NCBI GenBank assembly: GCA_003326205.1
Contig: LWTK01000040.1
Location: 62,001 to 126,000, forward strand
Origin: Nostoc sp. ATCC 43529
Lineage (GTDB): Bacteria > Cyanobacteriota > Cyanobacteriia > Cyanobacteriales > Nostocaceae
Direction of reading: 5' to 3'
DNA: 64,000 nucleotides
Shown: in pieces, positions 1 to 9,449 of the stretch
Position numbering within the stretch: the stretch's first letter is position 1
How the letters are laid out: the number at the start of each line of letters is the position of its first letter
Notes under the pieces: generated by a model
The model's database searches: none
Seen by the model: the letters and a program-made list of their open reading frames with translations, nothing else
Told to the model about the DNA's origin: nothing
Made by a program: the position numbers and the translations under genes

Positions 1-70
1 GTCACTAGTCATTAGTCATTGGTCATTGGTCATTGGTCATTGGTCATTGGTCATTGGTCATTGGTCATCG
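1..70. repeat. short tandem repeat array, unit GGTCATT
   Basis: About nine near-identical seven-base units in a row, typical of the STRR arrays of Nostocales. It is followed to about 120 by a second array of CCCCTTGT-like units. The array lies just beyond the 3' end of the ABC ATPase gene. No gene is supported here. Confidence 0.85.
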
Positions 71-128
71 GGCATTAGTTATCCCCCTTGTCCCCTTGTC
101 TCCTTGTCCCCTTGTCCCCAATCCCCAC

Positions 129-869
129 CTATGCCGCATCAGAAAAGTACATTACTTTGCCGCCATAAGCAAGATTGAGATTTTGTTCTGTGAGTACTTG
201 TTGGCGGGAACCTGTGGCGACTAGTTCGCGATTTAGTAATATTAAATCATCGAAATGGGCGATTGATTCACCTAAATCGTGGTTGACTACTAGCACGATT
301 TTGTTATCAGCAGCGAGTTCATGAAAAACTTCAAAAATAATTGATTGGGTTTTTTGATCGATGCCTACCAAAGGTTCATCAAAACAGAAAATTTCTGCTT
401 GCTGGGTTAAAGCACGAGCTAAAAATACTCGCTGTTGTTGTCCTCCTGATAATTGTCCGATGGGGCGATCGCAATATTCAATCATGCCAACTCTTTGCAG
501 AGCATTTTTGGCTACCTGGCGACTAACTGATGAGAAGCTACGCAACCATCCTGTTTTCTTCACTCTTCCCATCATCACTACATCCCAAACGGTTGCAGGA
601 TAAGTCCAGTCAATTTGGCTACGCTGTGGTACGTATGCAACTCTATCTAGTTGTTGCATTAAGGGTTTGCCCTGATATAGTACTGTGCCGCTAGTTACTG
701 GAACTAACCCCAACATTGCCTTCATCAACGTACTTTTACCTGCACCGTTGGGGCCAAAAATACCCGTTAATTTTCCCGGTTTGACAATACAGTTCACGTC
801 CCTTAAGGCTTCTTGTGTGCGGTAATGTACCCCTACATGGGCGATGTTAATTGCTGCTGTGGAACTCAT
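129..869 (-). CDS. Mn/Zn-type ABC importer, ATP-binding subunit
   Basis: ATPase that would power uptake of a divalent metal (manganese or zinc) through a membrane permease. It shows Walker A GPNGAGKST near residue 40, the signature LSGGQQQR, Walker B ending FDEP and a switch His in VVNHD. I chose the ATG at 869 (246 aa) because an AAGG ribosome site precedes it and the family begins there; the frame stays open to 968, adding 33 unconvincing residues. It is divergent from the metal-binding lipoprotein gene at 1047, so the intervening 180 bases probably hold both promoters. The matching permease is not in view and should lie left of the window. Family is certain; the metal is inferred from the partner. 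Confidence 0.9.
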   Translation of the reverse strand: MSSTAAINIAHVGVHYRTQEALRDVNCIVKPGKLTGIFGPNGAGKSTLMKAMLGLVPVTSGTVLYQGKPLMQQLDRVAYVPQRSQIDWTYPATVWDVVMMGRVKKTGWLRSFSSVSRQVAKNALQRVGMIEYCDRPIGQLSGGQQQRVFLARALTQQAEIFCFDEPLVGIDQKTQSIIFEVFHELAADNKIVLVVNHDLGESIAHFDDLILLNRELVATGSRQQVLTEQNLNLAYGGKVMYFSDAA

Positions 870-1046
870 ATCAGAAGCCTTGATACTTTTTGCCGATAAT
901 TCTCGTGTATTTGCTGGAGAGAAAAGAAATTTAGCTGTAAAAGGAACGTTTTTCATAATTCTTTTCAAATATTCATTATCTTGAGCTTACTATAAAAATG
1001 AGAGAAATATGAAAAAATCTATAAATAGATGTAATATCTGAGATAA

Positions 1047-2066
1047 ATGAAACTAATACCACAGACAGAAGGCAGTAACCTTGACAACGAGGTGATTAGC
1101 AACACGAACAAGAAAAAAATTCTTTTGCGGGTTTGTTTGGGAATGCTTGTGCCTTTGGCTTTACTTAGTTGTACCGAGAAAGACTCTAACCGCGACACTG
1201 CCAAGGGAGAGAATCAGCCACGAGTGGTTGCAACTAGCACTATCATTGCTGATTTGGCGCAAGAGGTTGGAGGAGACGAAATTGAAGTACGTGGAATACT
1301 CAAACCAGGTGCCGATCCGCACGTTTACGAACCAGTACCAGCAGACACTAGGGTTTTGGAACAAGCGGACTTAATTTTATATAACGGCTACAACCTAGAA
1401 CCAGGATTGATTAAGTTAATGAATGCTTCTGGTGAAAAGGCGCGTAAGTTACCGGTGGGAGAAGCTGTTAAATCTTTGCAGTTAGACAAAGGCAAAGGCG
1501 AAGTGGTGCCAGATCCTCATGTTTGGGGTAGTGCGGAAAATGCGATCGCCATGACTAATGCCATTCGAGATGCTTTGATTGAATTATCGCCTGAGGATAA
1601 AGAAGAATTGACTCAAAATGCATTGCAACTGACTAATGAATTAAAACAGTTGCATAGCTGGATTAATCAACAGATTCAAACTATCCCACCAGATAAACGC
1701 AGACTAATCACAACTCACGATGCATTCCAATATTATGGACGTGCTTATGGAATTGCGATCGCAGGTACTTTAATAGGCATTAGTACCGAAGAACAGCCAA
1801 GCGCACAAACAGTCAAGCGGTTAGTGGATTCAATTAAAAAAATCGGCGTTCCCGCAATTTTCGCTGAAACTACAATTAACCCAGCTTTAATTAAAACCGT
1901 TGCCCAAGAAGCAGGAGTGAAATTAGCACCAAATCAACTTTATTCTGATTCAATTGGTGTCAAAGGAAGTAATGGAGATTCCTACGTCAAGATGATGGAG
2001 GCAAATACCCGTACCATCATAGAAGCATTAGGGGGAAAATATACGCCCTTTCAACCTAAGAAGTAA
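1047..2066 (+). CDS. Mn/Zn-type ABC transporter substrate-binding lipoprotein
   Basis: Cluster A-I (ZnuA/MntC/PsaA-type) solute receptor that captures a divalent metal outside the membrane and passes it to the divergently encoded ABC importer. A lipobox (ALLSC) places the lipidated Cys at residue 42 behind a hydrophobic segment with an unusually long N-terminal lead; a start nearer the hydrophobic core is possible. Likely metal ligands are the His of DPHVYEP, the His of DPHVWGS, the Glu of FAET and the Asp of LYSDSIG. This His-His-Glu-Asp set is typical of manganese or zinc receptors of the MntC/PsaA branch, and no His-rich loop is present, which favours manganese. Metal identity is inference. 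Confidence 0.88.
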   Translation: MKLIPQTEGSNLDNEVISNTNKKKILLRVCLGMLVPLALLSCTEKDSNRDTAKGENQPRVVATSTIIADLAQEVGGDEIEVRGILKPGADPHVYEPVPADTRVLEQADLILYNGYNLEPGLIKLMNASGEKARKLPVGEAVKSLQLDKGKGEVVPDPHVWGSAENAIAMTNAIRDALIELSPEDKEELTQNALQLTNELKQLHSWINQQIQTIPPDKRRLITTHDAFQYYGRAYGIAIAGTLIGISTEEQPSAQTVKRLVDSIKKIGVPAIFAETTINPALIKTVAQEAGVKLAPNQLYSDSIGVKGSNGDSYVKMMEANTRTIIEALGGKYTPFQPKK

Positions 2067-2236
2067 ATTAGTTATTTCTCAAGTCAGAGGTTTCTAAATA
2101 ACCTCTGAACTAATATCTAACTTAAGATATGTACTTTTTAAATCTCTTCTTAAACTCTTTCCAGAGAAAGAACTCTTTATGGCTTTGATTCCCTAGAGTG
2201 TTGTTAGTAGCACATTTATTAGTATCTGAAAAAGCC

Positions 2237-2575
2237 ATGACTGATAATAAACAAGAAAAAAATCAAATTAATCAACCTGTTAGTGAAGATTGGCATTCTC
2301 GCGAAGAACCGACTGCAAAAGAAAGAAACTTAACTGCAAATCCTGGAGATAGAATCTCTGATAAGCCTCAATCCGTTGAAGAAAAAGCTAAACAGGTAGC
2401 TGTCGATCACGTACCAGATATTACAGGCGACGAAATTACAGTTCCGACTTACTTCGTTGTTGATGAACCCGACGGCGAAAAGAAAGCACTCCACCACGTT
2501 AAAGATGCAGAAGAAATTTCCGACGTAATTCGTCAAGCGCGAGTTGACGAAAATGGAAATCGAGTTTGGTGGTAG
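2237..2575 (+). CDS. small hydrophilic hypothetical protein
   Basis: A 112-residue soluble protein that I do not recognise. The N-terminal half is polar and low in hydrophobic residues (many Lys, Glu, Asn, Gln), so probably disordered. The C-terminal half (from about residue 60) has an ordered-looking core with TYFVVDEPDGEKKA and ends RVDENGNRVWW. The start at 2237 is preferred over an in-frame TTG at 2198 because the extra residues are unlike the rest. It stands alone between the metal receptor gene and another unknown gene on the same strand. No function is assigned. Confidence 0.7.
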   Translation: MTDNKQEKNQINQPVSEDWHSREEPTAKERNLTANPGDRISDKPQSVEEKAKQVAVDHVPDITGDEITVPTYFVVDEPDGEKKALHHVKDAEEISDVIRQARVDENGNRVWW

Positions 2576-2614
2576 TCGGCCATTGAAAAATGAGGGGATA
2601 AGGGATTGGGAATT

Positions 2615-2661
2615 GTAGAGACGCGATTAATCGCGTCTGTGTAATTAATCGCCTCTGTACA
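2615..2661. repeat. interspersed palindromic repeat (AGAGACGCG family)
   Basis: Contains an 18-base perfect palindrome, GACGCGATTAATCGCGTC, at 2620-2637, followed by a second degenerate half (ATTAATCGCCTCTGTAC). Related copies lie near 3514, 6187 and 10750 in this window, all between genes. Confidence 0.75.
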
Positions 2662-2743
2662 AGAGTTAGGAATTCTCCCCATCTCCCTACCTCTGTATTA
2701 TCGTATCTTTTATTATTTGGAAATTCTCCAAGGATGGGCTGTA

Positions 2744-3481
2744 ATGGGAAATATTACAACTTCCAAAGAATTAACATCTTGGAGTACGGCAGAAATTAAA
2801 AATAATATTATAGAAATTGTTAAAGGCCGGGATTTAGACCCGTTAAAAGCCAAAGTAGAATTTTATAAAAACGAATTAGCGCCATATTGTGTAGAATTGA
2901 GTCAGCGTAACCCCTTTCCGAAAGTTGCAGAACAAGTGGCGATCGCCATTGGAGTTTGGGTACCAATATGGTCTACTATTCCTTTTCAAGACATTTTACC
3001 TGGTAGGATACACGAGCAGTCTTACCAAATTTTTCACAATGATGGATACTATGCAAATATCGCCCGTTATGCACCAGGACATCAGTCTGGTTTTTGGCGA
3101 AAATTTGCATCAAAACTACCAGCTTATGACTTAATGATATTGCAACAGTATTCAGTTGAAAATGAGCAATGGAATATCAAAAATGTTGGCATATTTCAGG
3201 CATTGGCGAATCGAGAAGTTCCGTTAAGTATTGAGGATGCAGACAACTGGTTTATAAAAAACGTCGAATCTAAATTGAAAAAAGCATCCTCAAACATAGA
3301 TTTACAGCAAGAAATCGACTTAGAAAATATGGACAGAAATACTGTCAAAAAGTTTGAAAAAGCCTACCTAGCTACTTCTTTTCTAGAACATTTATATATA
3401 GATAATGACTTTCGATTGGTTAAAAGTCGGCGAGAAGCTACGCAGCGATCGAGTTATACAATTGCTGTTCGCAGAGGTTGA
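2744..3481 (+). CDS. hypothetical protein, cyanobacterial conserved type
   Basis: A 245-residue soluble protein without a signal peptide or membrane segment. The ATG at 2744 is chosen because AAGGA lies about nine bases upstream; an in-frame TTG at 2717 would add nine residues. A central tract with VWVPIWSTIPFQD, IHEQSYQIFHNDGYYANIARY and an FASKLPAYDLMILQQY stretch looks like a beta-rich lipocalin-like or fibrillin-like fold, but I cannot name a family. The last 20 residues include a basic stretch (VKSRREATQR) whose DNA resembles the dispersed GAGAAGCTACGC repeat, so the C-terminus may carry a small repeat insertion. Function unknown. Confidence 0.65.
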   Translation: MGNITTSKELTSWSTAEIKNNIIEIVKGRDLDPLKAKVEFYKNELAPYCVELSQRNPFPKVAEQVAIAIGVWVPIWSTIPFQDILPGRIHEQSYQIFHNDGYYANIARYAPGHQSGFWRKFASKLPAYDLMILQQYSVENEQWNIKNVGIFQALANREVPLSIEDADNWFIKNVESKLKKASSNIDLQQEIDLENMDRNTVKKFEKAYLATSFLEHLYIDNDFRLVKSRREATQRSSYTIAVRRG

Positions 3482-3512
3482 ACTAACAAAATTTTCGGCG
3501 TTACTGAATTGC

Positions 3513-3543
3513 GGTAGAGACGTTGCATTGCAACGTCTCTACA
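3513..3543. repeat. interspersed palindromic repeat (AGAGACGTTGC family)
   Basis: Near-perfect palindrome: GTAGAGACGTTGC, a short centre, then GCAACGTCTCTAC. It sits between the hypothetical gene and the adhesin remnant and belongs to the same family as 2615, 6186 and 10749. Confidence 0.8.
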
Positions 3544-3569
3544 TGAATTTTGATATCATACACAATCGT

Positions 3570-5274
3570 TCATCTAGAACATTCTCGACTCAATAATAAT
3601 TGCCCATTTTTGGTTCGATATAATCCTTGCGGTTCGATAATTGGGTCGCCTTTCTTCCATGAACGGGATGTAGTTTCGATACCTCTGACTTCTCCAGTTG
3701 TGTAGGTAGAAACCGAAGCACTAGGACGACTATTGGACAAACCACCAGAACCTATGACGGTAAAAGAGTTTTCTTGTCGCTTCATACCGCGTGAAATGCA
3801 ACTATTGGCGATAAGTGCGTTGGTGTCGATGAATGGGAATAATTCGGTGAAGCTGTTTTGGATGAAACTATTGTCAGGTATGTTAATGCTAATCAAACGC
3901 GTCAATTAAAATGCGATCGCTTGCATCAATGGTAATATCACCTGCATTACCTATAGAAGAAGTACTAGCATTAACTATTCCACCGTTGGTCAAAAATAAA
4001 GAACCTGTTTTCAGGTTAATATTACCTCCATTGCCTACAGCTTCTCGATTAACTGTACTTAAAACGCCGCTAGAAAAACCTGTGGTGTCAACACCGTCAA
4101 TTAAAATGCGATCGCTTGCATCAATGGTAATATTACCCGCATTACCTGTAGAAAAAGTACTAGCACTGACTATTCCACCATTGGTTAAAAATAAAGAACC
4201 TGTTGTCAGGTTTATATTACCACCCCTACCTTCAGATTCACCTTCCAAGCTAGTAAAAACACCGCTTGAACTTCCATAGCTACCGACACCATCAATGCCA
4301 ATAGCATCGCCAGCATTAACTATAATGTCACCTCCATTACCTTTACCAAAACTCGTAGCATTAAGTTGTCCACCATTGCTTAGTGTTAAAGAGTTGGTTG
4401 TTATTTGGATATCTCCACCTTTACCAACACCTTCAGGAGACAAATAACTAAAAACACCACTAAAACCATCGATTACAACAGCATCGCGGGTATCGATAAA
4501 GATATTACCGGCATTACCTTCACCACCACTAAAAGCGCTAATTGTAGCACCATTTTTGATAAATAATTCTCCAGCTTTGATGCTGATATTTCCGGCATTT
4601 CCTTTGGCAAAGCTACTGCTACTAATAAAGACCCCATTGGTAGCTTTTAATGTACCTGTCGTAATTTGAATATTACCTGCGTTACCTTCAGCATTGGGTT
4701 GCACAGCATTAATAATATGGCTAAAAATATTACCGTTCTTACCATCTAACAAAATACGATCGCGAGCATTAATGATGATATTGCTAGAATTACCTTTTCC
4801 TCTAGTGCTACTTGCAATTACCGAACCATTATTTATTTCCAAAGAACCAGTATTGATAGTAACGTTTACACCATTACTAGCCCTTTCAAGGTGAGCAGAT
4901 GTACTATCAAATTTTTCACGGTATTTCAGGCATCGCTTGGAATTGAACAAAGAAATTCCGCATTAAACTCCAAATTTTTAGACTGTAAATTAAGCGATCG
5001 CCTCAGCCAAAATACCAAAATTGGCTTCAAATCTCATTTATTTCATAGTACAAACGTTCACCTTGAAAGGGCTAGTCATATTATCATCAAGCGCAGCCAA
5101 ACGCTTGAGTTCTGCTGTAAAAGTTTCTGTACCAACCATGCGTAAGTTAGAGAGTGCAGTTTGAGCTTGTTGACCTATAATTATCCCTCTTTTAAGAAAC
5201 AAGGCAGGAGGGAAGAGGATTTTACTTGTTTCTTCCATCCATAACGGACGCGATCGCTTACCATCTGATATCAC
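3570..5274 (-). pseudogene. broken two-partner-secretion (filamentous haemagglutinin-like) adhesin
   Basis: Remnant of a secreted beta-helix adhesin. Residues decoded from 4877 down to 3889 form repeated strands (GNGGNINLTTGSL, FLTNGGIV, GNAGNITIDASDRILIDG), about one turn per 22-60 residues. The last 111 codons (3905-3570) are the family's conserved C-terminus (LIANSCISRG, GSGGL, WKKGDPIIEPQG) but lie in another frame: the repeats run into a TAG just after RILIDAFD. The N-terminal TPS secretion domain and signal peptide are missing. A 193-base element at 4880-5072 interrupts the repeats. Upstream of 5180 the frame runs into unrelated DNA and an IS remnant on the other strand. It cannot make a full adhesin. 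Confidence 0.8.
4880..5072. mobile_element. MITE-like insertion inside the adhesin remnant
   Basis: The ends form imperfect terminal inverted repeats of about 28 bases: GCCCTTTCAAGGTGAGCAGA at the left and the complement of TTCACCTTGAAAGGGC at the right. The element is flanked by TA on both sides (4878-4879 and 5073-5074), the target duplication expected of IS630/Tc1-mariner relatives. It encodes no transposase. Removing it with one TA joins the adhesin reading frame to LDDNMTSNGVNVTIN without a stop, which supports insertion into a once continuous gene. Confidence 0.65.
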
Positions 5275-5411
5275 GTCAAGAACCTTATAAAGATTTAGGA
5301 GCTGATTATTTCGACAAACAACGACCGGGAAGTGTCAAGAAACGTTTGATTAAACGCCTAGAAAAACTTGGTTATCAAGTTAGTCTTGAACCTGTTCCGG
5401 TCGCAATTTAA
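5250..5411 (+). pseudogene. C-terminal remnant of an IS110-type transposase
   Basis: About 50 codons ending in a stop at 5409-5411 resemble the last part of cyanobacterial IS110-family transposases: YHLISRQEPYKDLGADYFDK followed by a basic stretch (KKRLIKRLEKLGYQVSLEP). The catalytic domains are absent and the upstream DNA belongs to the adhesin remnant on the other strand, so only a fragment survives. IS family assignment is from memory of the tail motif and is moderately sure. Confidence 0.55.
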
Positions 5412-5653
5412 ACCTGTAATCAATATTTTGTTTCGGCTGTGTCGCCATTCAACGACAAGAGCCACATATCCTTCTTGGATTTAAGCCGAAGTTTGATTTT
5501 CAAGTCATATCATGTGCGCCTAATCACTTATCAAAAAAATTCTCCGCGTCCCCGTGTCTCCGTGTCAGTCCTAATGATAAGTTTTCAACCGGACATGATA
5601 TCAGAAGGCTTTTACGGAATTCTGAATCCTGCCCTGGAGCCTTTGTTCGATAA

Positions 5654-5953
5654 CTACAGAATTTTTGACCCGATAATTACAATAAATACTGCAAGACCTA
5701 GCCCTCTGCGAAAATAATTAACGCCATCAAATAATTCCAGCCACGCCCAAGTAAACAACGCGCCATTTGCTAGTACATCTAAGACTGTATTGATTTTGCC
5801 AGTTGTCAAAACCAGAGATAGTAAACTAGCTGCTGCCCAAAGAATAAGTGGTGGGTTTGGCGGCTGAGCTATAACAATGTTGCCATTGCTGTCACGGAAG
5901 ATTTTATCAAATAATGTATTTTCTGTATTCCCTGTGTTTTGCATTATTTTCAA
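5654..5953 (-). CDS. small membrane protein, hypothetical
   Basis: A 99-residue protein with a polar N-terminus of about 30 residues and two or three hydrophobic segments (ILWAAASLLSLVLT, LANGALFTWAWLELF and GLAVFIVIIGSKIL). It has no signal peptide or known catalytic motif. Start is the ATG at 5953; an internal ATG at 5944 would remove three residues. It is flanked by the IS/adhesin scar and by the large repeat protein gene, both on the same strand, with no sign of co-transcription. The pattern suggests a two- or three-pass inner or thylakoid membrane protein; function unknown. Confidence 0.65.
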   Translation of the reverse strand: MKIMQNTGNTENTLFDKIFRDSNGNIVIAQPPNPPLILWAAASLLSLVLTTGKINTVLDVLANGALFTWAWLELFDGVNYFRRGLGLAVFIVIIGSKIL

Positions 5954-6185
5954 TTGCTACTTCGCTAAAGATTACTAACTTTTACCGGATACTCTGTCGG
6001 CGCTAAACCGAGATTTTGTTGCTAATCCTTTAATCAAATTTAAACATTCAATAAATCTCAAACAACTATCTAATTGCTGAGATTGCAACGCCAAAAACAA
6101 ACAACATAGCAGTTGAACCATAACTTAGGACATAAACTGTAAAATCCTGAAATCAAGAGTCTTTTAACTCAATACGGTTCAGTTT

Positions 6186-6216
6186 TTGAGACGCGATAAA
6201 TCGCCGTCTCTACAAG
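6186..6216. repeat. interspersed palindromic repeat (GAGACGCG family)
   Basis: Degenerate palindrome GTTTTTGAGACGCGATAAATC then GCCGTCTCTACAAG, related to copies near 2615, 3513 and 10749. The rest of the 396-base gap 5954-6350 holds only this, AT-rich DNA and the terminator described separately. Confidence 0.65.
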
Positions 6217-6290
6217 TGTTTTGGTCTTATCTGAACTGTATTGTCTTTTAACCCTCTTGCCTTTTGCCTCTTCTCTTTCCCCATACCATA

Positions 6291-6320
6291 CAAATAGAAA
6301 AACCTCCCTTATCGGGAGGC
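6291..6320 (-). terminator. rho-independent terminator of the 1032-residue repeat protein gene
   Basis: Read on the minus strand: GCCTCCC, loop GATAA, GGGAGG, then TTTTTCTATTTG. The six- to seven-pair GC stem and T tract begin about 30 bases after the stop codon at 6351. Confidence 0.9.
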
Positions 6321-6350
6321 TGAAAATTTAGCGGAGACAACTTGCTTTCC

Positions 6351-9300
6351 TTACAGGAGAACTACAGCGATCGCTCCTCCTAATGCTGAGAAAATGGCGG
6401 AGACTAGTGCTGTGGCAAACAACCACCAAGCTGCTGTAGCTGCCGCTTTGCGCGTTTCTTCTGCTTGCCGCTGTGCTTGATGTTTGACTTCTTCGAGGCG
6501 GCGTTGGGCTTCGCGCTGTAGGCGTTCTGCACGTTGGAGTACTGTGTTGCGTGCCCGTTCAATTTGGTCGATAATCCGGTTGGCATCTTCCTGGGAAATG
6601 TCTTCACGAGAACTCAGGATTGCTACTAGGGTATCACGGTCAAAGGAGGACAGGCGATCGCGCAGAGCATCAAACCCGGCTTGGGGATCTTCAAAAAATA
6701 TGCGGACATCGCGCTTGATACTATCATAATTCAGTTCTGGGCGATCTAGGGAGTTAAGGTAGTTGCGGATGCGGGCAAATACTCCGTCAATTGCATCTTG
6801 AATGCCTCGTTGGATGCTCCGTACTTGTTCAACAAATTGATCTCTGACGGAAACAATGTTATCGGCAATCCGCGCTGCTTCTTCATCGCTGATATCTTCA
6901 CGAATTTTCAGCAGGGCAATGATGGTAGAACGGTCAAAATGAGCTAGGCGATCGCTCAAACTTTCTACCCCTACTCGCGGATCGTGCAACAGTAATTGCA
7001 AGTCGCGTTTGATACCTTCAGGGTTGAGTTCTTCTTTACCAGTTTGTCGCAGATATTCTTCCAGATAAGCTTTGAATGTATCCACTCTTTGCTGTGTTCT
7101 GGTAGCTAAACGACGAGGCGCACGTACAATGTTGCGAATCGAGGTTTGTACGGAATCAATGATTTCATTGACTTGCTGCTCGCTCAAGTCTTCACGTTGA
7201 CTGAGCAATTTCACCAATGTATCCCGGTCTACTTGCGACAATCGACGGCGTAGGGCTATAGCACCATCTTGGGGATTTTCAAACAATCTATTCAAATCCC
7301 GTTGAATACCTTCTGGATTCAATTCCTGTTTGCCAGTATTCCGCAGGTAATCGGCGATGGTGTTGGTAACCGATTCGTATTGCTCTTTTGCTCTGTGTGC
7401 TAAAGCTTGGGGTGCGTGGCGGATACCATGCCACGACTCTTCCACGGCGTTGATAATTTGATTAACTTGTTCTTGGGTCAAATCTTCACGCTGACTCAAC
7501 AACTGTACCAAAGTATCGCGGTCAAAGCGAGACAATCGCGCCCGAATGGCAGAAATTCCAGCTTGGGGATCTTCCAGTAGCGTTTTGAGGTCGGCGCGGA
7601 TGGCATCAGGATTCAGTTCTGTTTTGCCAGTGTTACGCAGATATGATTCGACATTCAACCACAAAGTTTCAGCTTGATATTGTGCTTGTTCTGCCAGACC
7701 TTTGGATTCAATTAAAGCGCGATCGCGTTGTTTTTCCAACTCGTCCAAAATGCTGTCTACTTCATATAGCTGAACATCACTGCGTTCCAGCAATATTTGT
7801 CGCATTTCGTCACGTTGAATGTGCGCCAGTCGCAACACCAGAGTTTCATAATCTGCTTCTGGATCTTGCAACAGTGGTTTGAAATCGCGCTCAATGCCTT
7901 CTGGTGTTAACTCTGTTTTTGCAGTAACTAGCAGATAACTTTCAACTCGGCGTTGTAAATCTTGGACAATCTCTCTTTCTTCTTCCGCTGTGACTCTCAC
8001 CAACACTTCTTTGCGAACAATTTCTAATCGGTCTGCAATGCGCTGAATTTGTGTTTGGGTAAGTAGTCCGCGCTGTTGTAAAATATTGACGAAATCGTTG
8101 CGGGTTAGTCGTTCTAGTTCTCTGCGGATTGTCCCAGGATCGGCAGCTGGATCATAGATGACATCGGCGAATTCTTGAGCAATTCTTTCTTGGCTGAGTT
8201 GCCAAGCATAGGTATTGGACAGGTAGTTTTCCACATCAGCCCGAATTGGACTATAGGGTTGGGATGGTGTGGGCAAACCTAGCTTATCTGCTTGTTGGGT
8301 AACTTTGTCTTTGGCGGTGGTCAGACTACCCAAGATTTTTTCTACATCCAAATCGGATAAATCAGTGCGTCCTAACACTATGCCGGTTAAAGCAGAGAGT
8401 CCTTGTTGCAGTGTGGTTTGGATTGGGCTGGGTGCAGCTTTTTGCTCAGCTTCCTTGGAACCGCGCATTTCTGTCACTAACCGATCCAGCTTGGCATTGA
8501 GTTCATCTGTCTTGGTTTGTCCGGGTGGCAGTGATTTGAGATAGTCGATTAATTCACCCAAACGGTCTTGGGTGGGTGCTTGCTGACTGACTACTTGTTG
8601 CCAAACTTTATACAAAGTATCAGCAATGCGACTGGCATCTTTTTTGGAAAGGTCGGTACGACTGCTGACTAAATCGATAAACTTTTGGCGATCGATATTG
8701 CGGATGTCTGGACTATTAGCGATCGCTTTTACTTGCGGGTCGTTGAGTAAATTTTCAAAATCACTGCGAATCTTTGATAAATCTAACTCTGGCGGACGCA
8801 GCTTATCTAAGTAATCTTCAATGTTTTCCCGGATGCTAACTGGGTCGATGGCACTTCCTAATTCTCGACGTACAGCAGCGGCGGCGGCTTCAGCTGTGGC
8901 TACAACTTGGTTATTGACAGCTTTTGCCCCCAACGCGGCGGTAGCTGTCCCCATAATCGCCTGAAACCCAGAGGTTGCCGTGTTAACAACCGAGCCAACT
9001 AACGAACCCACGGTGGTGGAACTTACCCAAACCAGCAGCAAAAAGTAAGCACCCCAAATCACCAAACCGAGAATTGCTCCTAACCTTGGGTCTAAAATCA
9101 CAAGGCTCAACTTCACAGCCAGGAAAGTAGCAATTAATAAAGCGATGGTGACAGTGACTAATGTCCAAAGTCCTACTGCTGTACCAACTTTGCGAATAGT
9201 GCCGCCCAAACTTCCGACTTCGCCACCATCTGAATCTGAATCGGACGGGCGCCCCAGGTAGGAAATACCGGCTGCAACGGAGAGATTAGTAAGAACTAAT

Positions 9301-9449
9301 TGAAAAGCAAAAGCTAAAATCACGCCGGAGATTAAAGCCACAAAAAAGCGCGGCCCTGAAGGCGTGACAACTGAGGGATCTACTGGAACCTGTGCTAACC
9401 ACAACAGTGGTTTGTAGAGTCCCAGCATGATTTCCGTACTTTCAAACAT
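6351..9449 (-). CDS. large membrane protein with about seven internal repeats
   Basis: A 1032-residue protein. The N-terminus has three or four hydrophobic segments (about residues 28-60 and 90-165); one more lies at the extreme C-terminus (WWLFATALVSAIFSALGGAI). Between them are about seven repeats of 85-100 residues, each with a core like YLRNTGKTELNPDAIRADL, a short LLEDPQAG segment, then FDRDTLVQLLSQREDLT and a helix (EQVNQIINAV). Later repeats are closest to each other, suggesting recent duplication. Just before the last membrane segment is a charged helix (RLQREAQRRLEEVKHQAQRQ). The repeats look like soluble helical bundles held between membrane anchors; no enzyme motif is visible. It ends at a strong terminator, so is monocistronic. 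Function unknown. Confidence 0.85.
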   Translation of the reverse strand: MFESTEIMLGLYKPLLWLAQVPVDPSVVTPSGPRFFVALISGVILAFAFQLVLTNLSVAAGISYLGRPSDSDSDGGEVGSLGGTIRKVGTAVGLWTLVTVTIALLIATFLAVKLSLVILDPRLGAILGLVIWGAYFLLLVWVSSTTVGSLVGSVVNTATSGFQAIMGTATAALGAKAVNNQVVATAEAAAAAVRRELGSAIDPVSIRENIEDYLDKLRPPELDLSKIRSDFENLLNDPQVKAIANSPDIRNIDRQKFIDLVSSRTDLSKKDASRIADTLYKVWQQVVSQQAPTQDRLGELIDYLKSLPPGQTKTDELNAKLDRLVTEMRGSKEAEQKAAPSPIQTTLQQGLSALTGIVLGRTDLSDLDVEKILGSLTTAKDKVTQQADKLGLPTPSQPYSPIRADVENYLSNTYAWQLSQERIAQEFADVIYDPAADPGTIRRELERLTRNDFVNILQQRGLLTQTQIQRIADRLEIVRKEVLVRVTAEEEREIVQDLQRRVESYLLVTAKTELTPEGIERDFKPLLQDPEADYETLVLRLAHIQRDEMRQILLERSDVQLYEVDSILDELEKQRDRALIESKGLAEQAQYQAETLWLNVESYLRNTGKTELNPDAIRADLKTLLEDPQAGISAIRARLSRFDRDTLVQLLSQREDLTQEQVNQIINAVEESWHGIRHAPQALAHRAKEQYESVTNTIADYLRNTGKQELNPEGIQRDLNRLFENPQDGAIALRRRLSQVDRDTLVKLLSQREDLSEQQVNEIIDSVQTSIRNIVRAPRRLATRTQQRVDTFKAYLEEYLRQTGKEELNPEGIKRDLQLLLHDPRVGVESLSDRLAHFDRSTIIALLKIREDISDEEAARIADNIVSVRDQFVEQVRSIQRGIQDAIDGVFARIRNYLNSLDRPELNYDSIKRDVRIFFEDPQAGFDALRDRLSSFDRDTLVAILSSREDISQEDANRIIDQIERARNTVLQRAERLQREAQRRLEEVKHQAQRQAEETRKAAATAAWWLFATALVSAIFSALGGAIAVVLL

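Noticed and set aside
1..120. Tandem repeats resembling a CRISPR
   Set aside because: Units are seven bases with no spacers; no cas genes are in the window.
5439..5717. 92-codon plus-strand frame after the IS remnant
   Set aside because: Overlaps the opposite-strand membrane protein gene and has no family features.
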